Shown here piece by piece: positions 10,101 through 17,861 of a stretch of 64,000 bases of DNA (its first letter is position 1; each line of letters starts with the position of its first letter). Source of the DNA: Martelella mediterranea DSM 17316 (lineage in GTDB: Bacteria > Pseudomonadota > Alphaproteobacteria > Rhizobiales > Rhizobiaceae); the NCBI RefSeq assembly GCF_002043005.1, contig NZ_CP020331.1, positions 186,001 through 250,000 on the forward strand, written 5' to 3'. The position numbers and the translations under genes were made by a program. Below the pieces are notes generated by a model. The model saw only the letters and a list, made by a program, of their open reading frames with translations. It did not search any database and was not told the origin of the DNA.

Positions 10101-13100
10101 GGTGTCGACAACCTATCTCGATGACGGCCGGATCGAATCGCTGTCGGAAACACATTATGCCGATGGCCAGTTGAAGACCGCTTACCGCAAGATCGTCAGC
10201 GCCGATGGTCTGACGGAAACCGAAACCTTCGATTATGACGGCGATGGCGGTATCGACAAGGAACGGGTGAGCGTCACGCAAGACGACGGGCGGACGGGCG
10301 TCACGGAAAAGACCTTCGATGGCGAAGGCGTGGTGACCGAGACCTTCGTCACCACGACAAGCGCCGACGGATTGCAGCAGACCATTCTGCGCGGCGATGT
10401 CACGCAGACGATCCACTGGTCTCCGCTGGAAAACGGCTCCTATCGCTGGAACAACGGGATTACGGCCGACGGCGATGACACACACCGGGCCAGCGAACAC
10501 ACGGTCGACGCTGCAGGCATTGAGCGCTGGGTGCTGACCGAGACATGGTACGAGGACGGCGCCGTCCGGACAGAAATCCATGAGATACAGCTGAACGAAG
10601 CTGCCCGTACCCGTCTGCTGACCGATGCTGCGCGCCTTTACGACACGATTCTCGACCGCGATGCAGACTTCGCCGAACGTGAAGAACTGGTGCGCTACGT
10701 CGCCGGCGGCGCGCTGGATGAAAGCGCCCTGGCGGAAGCGCTGATGGCATCGGAGGAGTTCACCCTTCGCTACGGCGAATTGTCGGATGCCGGCTTCGTG
10801 ACGCAGCTCTATCTCAATGCCTATGGTCGCGCGCCCGGGCTTTCGGCTTTGAGCGCAGTGCTTTCGACGCTGGCTTCGGGAGGCCTCACCCGTGCCGCCT
10901 TCGCAGCTGAACTGGCGCAGTCCTCCGAGCATATCTTTGCCGGCAACGGACACGCGCTCACCAACAACTACGACACGATCATGAACGCGGCGGTGTTTGA
11001 GCGCAGCCTCGATGAAGTGCATGTCCGCGAGACGCTGGAAAAGCTGACGGACGTCATCTTCGACCGCGATCCCTCGGTGCGCGAAAAGGTGCTTCTGACC
11101 GAGCAGTTGATGTATGGCCGCGATACGCTCGCCGATATCGCAGAATGGCTGATCGACGGCGGATCGGGCGCAACCTCCGCGCTTGCCGGGCTTTCGACCG
11201 CGGAGTTCATCCGCCAGGCTTTCCGCAATGCGCTCGGCCGCGAAGCGAGCCAGGCCGAGACCGACACCTGGACCCAGCATATCGATGCCGGCACCATCTC
11301 CGCAGCCCAGTTCGTTGCCTCGCTCGCACTCAGTACCGAACACGAAACCACCGGAAACACCCCGGAAAACCCGCCCGCATACGCCGCATACCAGATCGAG
11401 GGGACGGCCGGAAACGATACCCTCAACGGAACCGAAAACGATGACGAAATCGCAGGTTATGATGGTGATGACACCATCGACGCCAGAAGCGGCGATGATT
11501 TTGTCGCCGGCGGCGCGGGTAACGATGTTCTCAATGGCGGCGTTGGCAGCGACCGCCTTTACGGTGGGGATGGCAATGATGTGCTGCTTGCCGGCGGTGA
11601 AACCCCGGACACTGTCAACGATGACTATCTTGATGGCGGCGCCGGCAATGACGACCTTCAGGGCGGTGGCGGCAATGACACGCTGATCGGTGGCGCCGGA
11701 GACGACACTTTTGACGGCGGATCAGGCGATGACACTTACATTTTCGACAGAGGGTTCGGCAGGGACTACATCTATGATCCTTCCGGTGGATACGACGCCT
11801 TGTATTTTGGCGACTCCATATCCGCTGCAGATCTGGTTGTGACCTTGTCGGGCAATGACCTCCTGATCGGATTGCGGGACGAGAACAACCCGGGCAAGAG
11901 TATTTCCGAACTCGATGATGTCATTACGATTGGCAACTGGAAATTCGAAAATAGCCGGATTGAGTTCCTGCGTTTTGCCGACGAGTCGGTTTTCTACATC
12001 GGCCAGCCGTCCGATGTGACCTCTGTCGCCTCGGTTGACCATCTCAACAGCATTCTGTGGGGCAGTTCGCATGGTGATCTTCTTTTGGGCAACGAGCTAG
12101 ATAATTATTTCGTAGCCTATGAGGGCGATGACCTCATAACCGGCGGCGGTGGTAACGATGTGCTCAATGGAGGTGTTGGCAGCGACCGCCTTTATGGTGG
12201 AGATGGCAATGACGTCCTGCTTGCCGGCGGTGAAACCCCGGACACTGTCAACGATGACTATCTCGACGGGGGCGCCGGCAATGACGACCTTCAGGGCGGC
12301 GGCGGCAATGACACGTTGATCGGTGGCACCGGGAACGACACTTTTGACGGCGGGTCGGGCGATGACACTTACATTTTCGAGAGAGGGTTCGGCAGGGACT
12401 ACATCTATGATCCTTCCGGTGGATACGACGCCTTGTATTTTGGCGACTCCATATCCGCTGCAGATCTGGTTGTGACCTTGTCGGGCAATGACCTCCTGAT
12501 CGGATTGCGGGACAAGAACGACCCGGGCAGGAGTATTTCGGAACTCGATGATGTCATTACGATTGGCAACTGGAAATTCGAAAACAGCCGGATTGAGTTC
12601 CTGCGTTTTGCCGACGAGACGGTTTTCTACATCGGCCAGCCGTCAGATGTGACCACTGTCGCCTCGGTTGATCACCTCAACAGCATTCTGTGGGGCAGTT
12701 CGCATGGTGATCTTCTTTTGGGCAACGAGCTCGATAATTATTTCGTAGCCTATGAGGGCGATGACCTCATAACCGGCGGCGGTGGTAACGATGTGCTCAA
12801 TGGAGGTGTTGGTAGCGACCGCCTTTATGGTGGAGATGGCAATGACGTCCTGCTTGCCGGCGGTGAAACCCCGGACACTGTCAACGATGACTATCTCGAC
12901 GGTGGCACCGGCAATGACGACCTTCAGGGTGGCGGCGGCAATGACACGTTGATCGGTGGCGCCGGGAACGATACGCTTGATGGCGGGCATGGTGAGGACC
13001 TGCTTTATGGCGGTGACGGGAATGATGTGCTTCGGGGTGGGGGTGACCACGTTTTCCACGATGTCACCACGTCAACTACCATCGCGTCGGAGTGGTGGAG

Positions 13101-16074
13101 CCATCACTTCCGCAGTGTTGGCGATGTCAACGGGGATGGGCGTGATGATGTTATCGCGCTTTCCGGAAATGATGGCTATCGCGTCCTGCGCTCCTCGTTC
13201 GGCAACGGCAACGGCACATTTTCCGATGCGGGCTGGACGGATCAGGGGCCGATCGGTGGCTGGTGGGCCGGCCGTCAGAGATTTGTCGGCGACGTTAACG
13301 GGGACGGAAAAGACGATCTCGTGGCCATCACGGCGGATGGCGCGCAGCGCGTCGAGGTCTGGTACGGCAACAGCGGCGGAACATTTTCGTCCCCCACTGT
13401 GAGCTACAACGAACTCGCCAACCAGTGGTGGAGCGCCAAGGAGAAGTTCCTCGGCGATGTCGACGGCGATGGTCACGCCGATATCGTCGCGCTTTCCGGC
13501 GACCAGTACGGAAACCAGTACACAAATGTGTGGAAGGGAAGGGCCGACGGGACGTTTGGCGCCAATGTCCAAACACGGGTGGTTGCACTTACTCCCTATC
13601 ATTCGAGACAGTTTCTTGATGATGTTAACGGCGACGGCCGAGCCGACCTTATCGGCTTCAGTCAGGATGGCGCGGCGAATATTCACGTGCTCCTTGGTCA
13701 GGCGAACGGAACATTCTCGAATGCCATATATACGCACGATGAACTTGCTTCCGGCTCATTAAGTTCGGTGGAAAAATATGTCGGGGATGTCAACGGAGAC
13801 GGGCGAGCGGATATCGTCGCGCTCGGAACGGGAAACCAGACAGCCGTGATTTACGCTGGCACGGCCGACGGACATTTCACCTATTCTCATAGCATCTCGA
13901 CGCAACTGGCCAGTTCCTCCTGGTACGGCAAGTTCAAGGAACTGGCGGATGTGGACGGCGATGGCAAGGACGATTTGATCGGCTTTTCCGAACTGGACAA
14001 TGACCACGCTCATATTCTGGCCACGTCGCTTGGTGGGGGCAGCAATGACTATCTTGAAGGCGGCGCCGGCAATGATGATCTTCAGGGTGGCGGCGGCAAT
14101 GACACGCTGATCGGTGGTGCCGGGGACGACACGCTTGACGGCGGGTCTGAAAACGACACTTACGTTTTCGACAGGGGATTCGGCAGGGATTACATCCATG
14201 ATCATGCTGGGGAGGACGACGTCCTTTATTTTAGCGACTCCATATTCGCATCAGATCTGATCATTACCCTGTCGGGCAACGATCTCCTTATCGGGCTCTG
14301 GAAAACAGGTTCTGCCAGCGAAGGTTTTGAGGGTCTCATAACTGTAAAAGACTGGTTGATTGCGAACAAACGGATCGAACATCTTTATTTTGAGGTAGAC
14401 GACTCGCGTTTCGAAATACGTCAGCCGTCGGATTTGTATCGGGCTATGGATTCATTCGGGAATTCCAGAGCGAGTATCATTCCGGGGTCTGCTGGCAACG
14501 ATCACCTTATTGGGACGGCGGAACCGAACGCGATCTTTGGCGAAACTGGCGATGACCGTCTTGAGGGCGACAGCGGGAATGACTTCCTTGATGGTGGGGA
14601 GGGTTTCGACCAACTCTTTGGTGGAGATGGCGACGATGAACTTCGTGCCGGCGATACCGGTATTGCCGCAGGTCGGTTTGCCCATCAGCGCTGGGCGGAC
14701 CATCAGGGCGGCTATTTAGACGAGATGAAGTGGCTTTCCGGCGATTTCAACGGCGATGGCAAAGACGACTTCATGAAGGTTTGGAACGATGGCGGTCAGA
14801 TTATGGCCGATGTGCACGTCTCGAATGGATCCGGCTTCAGTCTTCAGCGCTGGGCGGACTACCAGGGCAGCTATTTAGACGAGATGAAGTGGCTTTCCGG
14901 TGACTTCAACGGTGATGGCAAAGACGACTTCATGAAGGTTTGGAACGATGGCGGCCAGATGATGGCCGATGTGCACGTCTCGAATGGATCCGGCTTCAGT
15001 CTTCAGCGCTGGGCGGACTACCAGGGCGGCTATTTAGACGAGATGAAGTGGCTTTCCGGTGACTTCAACGGTGATGGCAAAGACGACATCATGAAGGTTT
15101 GGAACGATGGCGGCCAGATAATGGCCGATGTGCACGTCTCGAATGGATCCGGCTTCAGTCTTCAGCGCTGGGCGGACTACCAGGGCGGCTATTTAGACGA
15201 GATGAAGTGGCTTTCCGGCGATTTCAACGGCGATGGCAAAGACGACATCATGAAGGTTTGGAACGATGGCGGCCAGATGATGGCCGATGTGCACGTCTCG
15301 AATGGATCCGGCTTCAGTCTTCAGCGCTGGGCCGACCACCAGGGCGGCTATTTAGACGAGATGAAGTGGCTTTCCGGCGATTTCAACGGCGATGGCAAAG
15401 ACGACATCATGAAGGTTTGGAACGATGGCGGCCAGATGATGGCCGATGTCCATGTGTCGAATGGTTCAGGCTTCAGTCTTCAGCGCTGGGCGAACTGGCA
15501 GGGTGGCTATTCCGACGAGATGAGCTGGCGCAAAGGCGACTTCAATGGAGATGGCCGTGCGGACATCATGAAGGTCTGGGGCGATTTCGACCAGTCCACA
15601 CAGGTTGTCGCGGCGAACATTGATGTGCATGTCAGCCAGAATATCGTCAACGAGCTTTTCGGTGAGGCAGGAAATGACACGCTCTTGGGAGGTGTGAACG
15701 CGGACCAACTCGATGGCGGGACAGGCAATGACCGTCTTGAAGGCGGTGATGGCAACGATCACCTCACCGGAGGCGATGGCGATGACGAGCTTTATGGTGG
15801 GGCCGGCAATGACCGTCTTGAGGGCGGGTCCGGCGATGATGTTTTCGTGTTCACGGGAATGTTTGGTAAGGATTCAGTCGTCCAATTCAGTGTTGCCGAA
15901 GACCGTCTCGATCTCCGCGGAGTGGCCGCGATTTCCGACTGGGCGGACCTGCTCGCTCATCACTACTACGAGGTGAACAGCAATGCGGTCATCGACGATG
16001 GTGCTGGCAACACGATCACATTCGAGGGCCTTAATATGAACGCTCTGAATGAGAGTGATTTCATCTTTGCGTAA
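4162..16074 (+). CDS. Giant Hint-domain RTX protein secreted by a type I system
   Basis: The 3,970-residue protein is a multidomain RTX exoprotein. Residues 30-130 are alanine/glycine-rich and hydrophobic. Residues 176-345 form a Hint domain: C176 starts block A (CFPSNTPILLASGE), TPGHRFL is block B, and YIAGGVRVHN ends it at H344-N345, followed by Gln. Residues 585-770 resemble the LDLDGDGIE calcium domain of FrpC-like proteins. Residues 770-2085 hold about 23 repeats of about 57 residues, each with a DxDGDGxxD loop. Residues 2150-2395 are DUF4214-like. Residues 2414-2960 are RTX nonapeptides with haemolysin-associated (TYIFDRGFGRDYI) domains. Residues 2960-3293 are VCBS/FG-GAP repeats, followed by more RTX, six 53-residue DFNGDGKDD repeats (3504-3826) and a final RTX block. 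The end LNESDFIFA resembles a type I secretion signal. Calcium-dependent folding outside the cell is expected; the adhesin, toxin or enzyme role is unknown. Confidence 0.93.
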   Translation: MDPRATRSTSINSHYHRYDFGKYDNAIENSMPAAFSIGGAIFEGSSHKAIAGAGKVFGLVGGAGADSLIRASDVEGFTVADGVAVGLSTTGGYVVGSLASAAAIGSVPGALVAIPVSYMIADTVDTYASNIGASTVTVSSARLLGETGRTELGYETNALDAIAESNLLHGIFSPQCFPSNTPILLASGETRAICDLRPGDAVLAFDGSADLGRGGLVPKRVVRLYRNETTEWVRLSWGEDDAARELVVTPGHRFLTERGTFEKIGDMVAEGRATVVLEDGALTTVSAERIVFSAKTAGLFERARTFGAASGNAALAPVEGDAWQTYNFEVEDLHTYIAGGVRVHNQSEWWTHELTNGLIDVDIAARLARGQSLNHAVSMILGSAGVEDIGNSKVAFTSSGRGFSIDRVAYDQYIQSHGGEDGITLAERGMAAALIAAANGASTSQALALFHGETGSRFQDDLALEQRVWREAKALQEAFAPEVEYIHRVVLSPNKVQTAPNVITTYDQNGSYYQSNSSTGWSAHTSANGITTVWDENGNQMAYHGSDPYDAVTGQKGSGKTVMDYIGGNDRSDDRDSADSGGGSGKPVLLDLDGDGIEISELGRSDFFLDADDDGFENRMAWAGAGDGVLFYDPDDLNAIVETRQFIFTEWDPAAADDMEALRSVFDTNGDGVLDAADAAFSAFKVMVTNADGSTVVKTLSELGIVSIGLTANAARYIFDDGSSVIGESVFTRADGSTGAAANAVLAAEAEGYRIDKMETTDGAGARHVVSTGYDRDGNKAFVIDAVTSADGLSETTRFDDDGDGVVDWIQTIETVIAPDGGTVTTRIDRSGSDLASATVDSRKVTTTSANGAVVTIERDSTGGGWFDSREVRTRHADGSLTTEKTMLSEDGSVITGTTETVSADGQTRSTGVDLDGDGLADTTTVYEIAEAADGSRSETTEVFNRDGSLRSSQAKTVSAEGRDRVSESDVDGDGVFDTRTSVSVADGASGGTVTTKTVTNQDGSLRSSETSTLSADGKTRETKRDSDGDGDFDVTETDVTVTLADGARQQTVTTLNDDGSIAAMTRETLGADMVTYEMRADLDRDGVLDDGEVMHLVTVDAVTGERSETVWTRADDGSVVSRTVAVTSADGLSSTRSTDADGDGDTDTEVTQVTVIGADGSATTTLETFNGDGSLRSGEVRTASADGLSLHVETDIDGDGIADAITDDVTETDAEGVTTIESASYAGDGVTLTAFTRTVKSADRLAVTVSADENGDGAIDRVTASVTDTAGAVTVTETGYYADGTVAGVIRSETSANGLETVVRKDDDGDGIAESVRTDTTGYLVDGSTVTETRIENTDGSLRSVSRKTVGDDKLVVTTETDSDGDGVFERTQTATTTLNADGGRTTVTETVAEDGTLLSAIEETVSDDGLSTTSRQDQDGDGSFDLAETRVTVLQDDGGTITTTELSDGDGVLRSRQVETVSGDGRASSVTRDVDGNGTIDRIDTTTTAADGTVTTATDYLKDDGVYARETRVKDAAGLTVTTAADRDGDGDDDIIRVSETVLNADGLRTLVEDARARNGAVSARTETTKSGDGLRSTERRDLDGDGVFDRSRETVKTVSANGVTSVTTLLSAAGGALLAAEAQTASADGRLVTVTRDVDGDGATDSEAITAIGDIGATTTTTTWFDDAGDIAATRTETVSGDGLERSVLFDRDGDGVADLRRHASAGVAADGTVSETDAWYDGTEALLAQRQVVSDANGLDSAVYFDLDGDDVFEFVTESDTVFESDGTVVESTETRDDLGGLLSAVTTTTTGDGLVGVSETDLDGDGVVDLVSERADHAGGGSTVSSRAYDDGQLVWSKTVTTSADGRSVTSLLDLDGDGAGDRRMSSLIDADQSTTSVWEDLETAGNAAVVIRQDSDAGGMQTGTTFDLDGDGAADLSRTETIAYDDAGNEVTTLSEYAGGRLVHRELRTVAQNGLTSATEVDADGDGVTDITKTVSTTYLDDGRIESLSETHYADGQLKTAYRKIVSADGLTETETFDYDGDGGIDKERVSVTQDDGRTGVTEKTFDGEGVVTETFVTTTSADGLQQTILRGDVTQTIHWSPLENGSYRWNNGITADGDDTHRASEHTVDAAGIERWVLTETWYEDGAVRTEIHEIQLNEAARTRLLTDAARLYDTILDRDADFAEREELVRYVAGGALDESALAEALMASEEFTLRYGELSDAGFVTQLYLNAYGRAPGLSALSAVLSTLASGGLTRAAFAAELAQSSEHIFAGNGHALTNNYDTIMNAAVFERSLDEVHVRETLEKLTDVIFDRDPSVREKVLLTEQLMYGRDTLADIAEWLIDGGSGATSALAGLSTAEFIRQAFRNALGREASQAETDTWTQHIDAGTISAAQFVASLALSTEHETTGNTPENPPAYAAYQIEGTAGNDTLNGTENDDEIAGYDGDDTIDARSGDDFVAGGAGNDVLNGGVGSDRLYGGDGNDVLLAGGETPDTVNDDYLDGGAGNDDLQGGGGNDTLIGGAGDDTFDGGSGDDTYIFDRGFGRDYIYDPSGGYDALYFGDSISAADLVVTLSGNDLLIGLRDENNPGKSISELDDVITIGNWKFENSRIEFLRFADESVFYIGQPSDVTSVASVDHLNSILWGSSHGDLLLGNELDNYFVAYEGDDLITGGGGNDVLNGGVGSDRLYGGDGNDVLLAGGETPDTVNDDYLDGGAGNDDLQGGGGNDTLIGGTGNDTFDGGSGDDTYIFERGFGRDYIYDPSGGYDALYFGDSISAADLVVTLSGNDLLIGLRDKNDPGRSISELDDVITIGNWKFENSRIEFLRFADETVFYIGQPSDVTTVASVDHLNSILWGSSHGDLLLGNELDNYFVAYEGDDLITGGGGNDVLNGGVGSDRLYGGDGNDVLLAGGETPDTVNDDYLDGGTGNDDLQGGGGNDTLIGGAGNDTLDGGHGEDLLYGGDGNDVLRGGGDHVFHDVTTSTTIASEWWSHHFRSVGDVNGDGRDDVIALSGNDGYRVLRSSFGNGNGTFSDAGWTDQGPIGGWWAGRQRFVGDVNGDGKDDLVAITADGAQRVEVWYGNSGGTFSSPTVSYNELANQWWSAKEKFLGDVDGDGHADIVALSGDQYGNQYTNVWKGRADGTFGANVQTRVVALTPYHSRQFLDDVNGDGRADLIGFSQDGAANIHVLLGQANGTFSNAIYTHDELASGSLSSVEKYVGDVNGDGRADIVALGTGNQTAVIYAGTADGHFTYSHSISTQLASSSWYGKFKELADVDGDGKDDLIGFSELDNDHAHILATSLGGGSNDYLEGGAGNDDLQGGGGNDTLIGGAGDDTLDGGSENDTYVFDRGFGRDYIHDHAGEDDVLYFSDSIFASDLIITLSGNDLLIGLWKTGSASEGFEGLITVKDWLIANKRIEHLYFEVDDSRFEIRQPSDLYRAMDSFGNSRASIIPGSAGNDHLIGTAEPNAIFGETGDDRLEGDSGNDFLDGGEGFDQLFGGDGDDELRAGDTGIAAGRFAHQRWADHQGGYLDEMKWLSGDFNGDGKDDFMKVWNDGGQIMADVHVSNGSGFSLQRWADYQGSYLDEMKWLSGDFNGDGKDDFMKVWNDGGQMMADVHVSNGSGFSLQRWADYQGGYLDEMKWLSGDFNGDGKDDIMKVWNDGGQIMADVHVSNGSGFSLQRWADYQGGYLDEMKWLSGDFNGDGKDDIMKVWNDGGQMMADVHVSNGSGFSLQRWADHQGGYLDEMKWLSGDFNGDGKDDIMKVWNDGGQMMADVHVSNGSGFSLQRWANWQGGYSDEMSWRKGDFNGDGRADIMKVWGDFDQSTQVVAANIDVHVSQNIVNELFGEAGNDTLLGGVNADQLDGGTGNDRLEGGDGNDHLTGGDGDDELYGGAGNDRLEGGSGDDVFVFTGMFGKDSVVQFSVAEDRLDLRGVAAISDWADLLAHHYYEVNSNAVIDDGAGNTITFEGLNMNALNESDFIFA
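11518..12960 (+). repeat. Two near-identical 633-bp repeats plus a partial third inside the RTX gene
   Basis: The phrase GGTAACGATGT(G/T)CTCAATGG recurs at 11518, 12151 and 12784, exactly 633 bases apart. Each full unit (211 codons) carries an RTX nonapeptide run, a haemolysin-associated domain and a linker. The copies differ by scattered, mostly silent changes. The third copy follows the pattern only to about 12960 before diverging into the VCBS region. Confidence 0.9.
14684..15639 (+). repeat. Six tandem 159-bp repeats inside the RTX gene
   Basis: CTTCAGCGCTGGGC recurs at 14842, 15001 and 15160 and onwards every 159 bases. Each unit encodes 53 residues with the core DFNGDGKDD and a HVSNGSGFSLQ end. 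The first five units are nearly identical at DNA level and the sixth is divergent. They belong to the VCBS/FG-GAP type of calcium-binding blade repeats. Confidence 0.92.
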
Positions 16075-16144
16075 CTGCGACGGCGGGGGCAGTCATGAGT
16101 GTTTTGCGTATTTTTCGTTTTAGGGTGGCCGGACCAATCAGCCG

Positions 16145-17860
16145 ATGACCGGCGCTTTGTCGAAAGGCCGCGTTGAATTGCGCCAGGCGCTGCTCTTCTC
16201 ACGCGGCGCACTCATTGGCGTGGCTGTTTTCAGCGCGGTGGTGAACCTTTTGATGCTGACGGGCCCGCTGTTCATGCTGCAGGTCTATGACCGTGTGCTG
16301 TCCAGTCATTCCTCGGCGACGCTTCTGGTGCTGTTCGCCATCGTGGTGTTTCTGTTTGCGCTGATGGGGTTTCTCGATCATGTGCGCGGGCGTGTGCTTT
16401 CGAGGGTCGGTGCGGGCTTTCAGGCCCGGCTCGATGAACGGGTGTTCCGGGCGGTGCTGAAACAGGCGGAACATCCAGGCTTCCGAGAACAGCCGGCGGC
16501 CGGGCTGAGGGATCTTGCCAGCATACAGACGTTCTTGTCCTCGCCACTGCCGGGGGCTGCCTTCGATCTGCCCTGGGCGCCGTTCTTTCTGGCAATCCTG
16601 TTTGCCTTCAATGTCTGGATGGGTGTTCTCGGTCTTGCAGGCGGCATCATCATTGCGCTTCTGGCCTTCGCCAATCAGCGGCTCACCCGCGATGCCCATG
16701 CGGAGGCGGCGCGGCTGATGCGCGATGCGGAAGCCGCGACGGAGCGCACCCGCAAGCAGATCGACACCGTGCGTGCACTCGGCATGCTGCGCCCGCTTTT
16801 GACTCAGTGGCAGGCGGTGCGCGGCGCTGCCCTTCGCGCCCAGATTGCCGCTTCCGACAAGGGCGGCGGGCTGACCGCTTCGACAAAGGCCTTCAGGCTT
16901 TTGCTGCAATCGACAGTACTGGCGCTTGGCGCGCTTCTGGTTCTTGAAGGGCAACTGACGGCCGGCGCGATGATTGCCGGATCGATCCTGCTCGGCCGCG
17001 CGCTCTCTCCCATCGAGCAGGTGATCGGACAGTGGATGACGTTCCAGCGCACCGGCCGGGCCTGGCGTTCGCTTGGCAAGCTCCTCGATGCGGTGCCTCC
17101 GCAAGGCGCGCCTATGCCGTTGCCGCGGCCTGAAGGAAGGCTTTCGGTGGAGGCGATCGCCGTTGTGCCGCCCGGCGAGAAGAAGCCGGTTCTCTCCGGC
17201 GTCAGCGTAGAGGTCTCACCGGGCTCCGCGCTTGCGGTGATAGGCCCAAGCGCTGCCGGCAAATCCACCTTCGCAAAGGCCATCACCGGGCTGTGGCCAG
17301 CGGCAAGCGGCGTGGTCAGGCTGGGCGGCGCTGATATCCGGCATTACGAGCCGGATGTGCTTGGCGGCCTCCTCGGCTATCTGCCGCAGACCGTGATGCT
17401 GTTTCCCGGAACGGTGGCACAGAACATCGCCCGATTCGCCGATGACGCCGATCCGGAAGCAATCGTGCTGGCGGCGCAAAAGGCGGGCGCGCATGAACTG
17501 GTCCTGTCCCTTCCGGAAGGTTATGATACGGTGTTGACCGAGGGCGAGAGCCGGCTTTCCGGCGGCCAGCGCCAGCGGATCGGACTTGCGCGCGCGCTTT
17601 ATGGAGATCCCGTTGTGCTGGTGCTCGACGAACCGAACGCCAGTCTCGACGATCCCGGCGTCAAGGCGCTGAACGGCGCGATCGCGACCGCGAAGGCCGA
17701 TGGCCGCGCTGTGATCATCATGTCCCACCGCCCGTCCGCGCTTGCCGAATGTGATGAGGTGCTGCTGCTCGACGGCGGTCGGGTGCGCGCTGCCGGACCG
17801 CGCGACGAGGTGCTGAAGCGCTTCGTCCGTTCGCCTCAGCTTGCCGAGGGGGTGCATTGA
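16145..17860 (+). CDS. prsD: Type I secretion ABC transporter (PrsD/PrtD-like permease-ATPase)
   Basis: This 571-residue inner-membrane exporter has the length and order of the PrtD/PrsD family: an N-terminal membrane domain (about residues 15-310, with MLTGPLFMLQVYDRVLSSHS as a family signature) and a C-terminal ATPase. Walker A (GPSAAGKST) is near residue 367, the ABC signature (LSGGQRQRIGLARAL) near 471, and Walker B (VLVLDEPNASLDDPG) near 491. It lacks the peptidase C39-like domain of HlyB. It lies 70 bases downstream of the RTX gene and just upstream of the fusion protein, so it most likely exports that RTX protein. The outer-membrane TolC partner is not in the window. Confidence 0.95.
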   Translation: MTGALSKGRVELRQALLFSRGALIGVAVFSAVVNLLMLTGPLFMLQVYDRVLSSHSSATLLVLFAIVVFLFALMGFLDHVRGRVLSRVGAGFQARLDERVFRAVLKQAEHPGFREQPAAGLRDLASIQTFLSSPLPGAAFDLPWAPFFLAILFAFNVWMGVLGLAGGIIIALLAFANQRLTRDAHAEAARLMRDAEAATERTRKQIDTVRALGMLRPLLTQWQAVRGAALRAQIAASDKGGGLTASTKAFRLLLQSTVLALGALLVLEGQLTAGAMIAGSILLGRALSPIEQVIGQWMTFQRTGRAWRSLGKLLDAVPPQGAPMPLPRPEGRLSVEAIAVVPPGEKKPVLSGVSVEVSPGSALAVIGPSAAGKSTFAKAITGLWPAASGVVRLGGADIRHYEPDVLGGLLGYLPQTVMLFPGTVAQNIARFADDADPEAIVLAAQKAGAHELVLSLPEGYDTVLTEGESRLSGGQRQRIGLARALYGDPVVLVLDEPNASLDDPGVKALNGAIATAKADGRAVIIMSHRPSALAECDEVLLLDGGRVRAAGPRDEVLKRFVRSPQLAEGVH

Positions 17861-17861
17861 G

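Noticed and set aside
9373..11343. A 656-codon minus-strand open frame inside the RTX gene
   Set aside because: It mirrors the calcium-loop repeats and DUF4214 coding of the plus strand. The translation is low-complexity and matches no domain.
14684..15639. Regular direct repeats that could suggest a CRISPR array
   Set aside because: The 159-bp units are contiguous, in frame and coding; there are no spacers.
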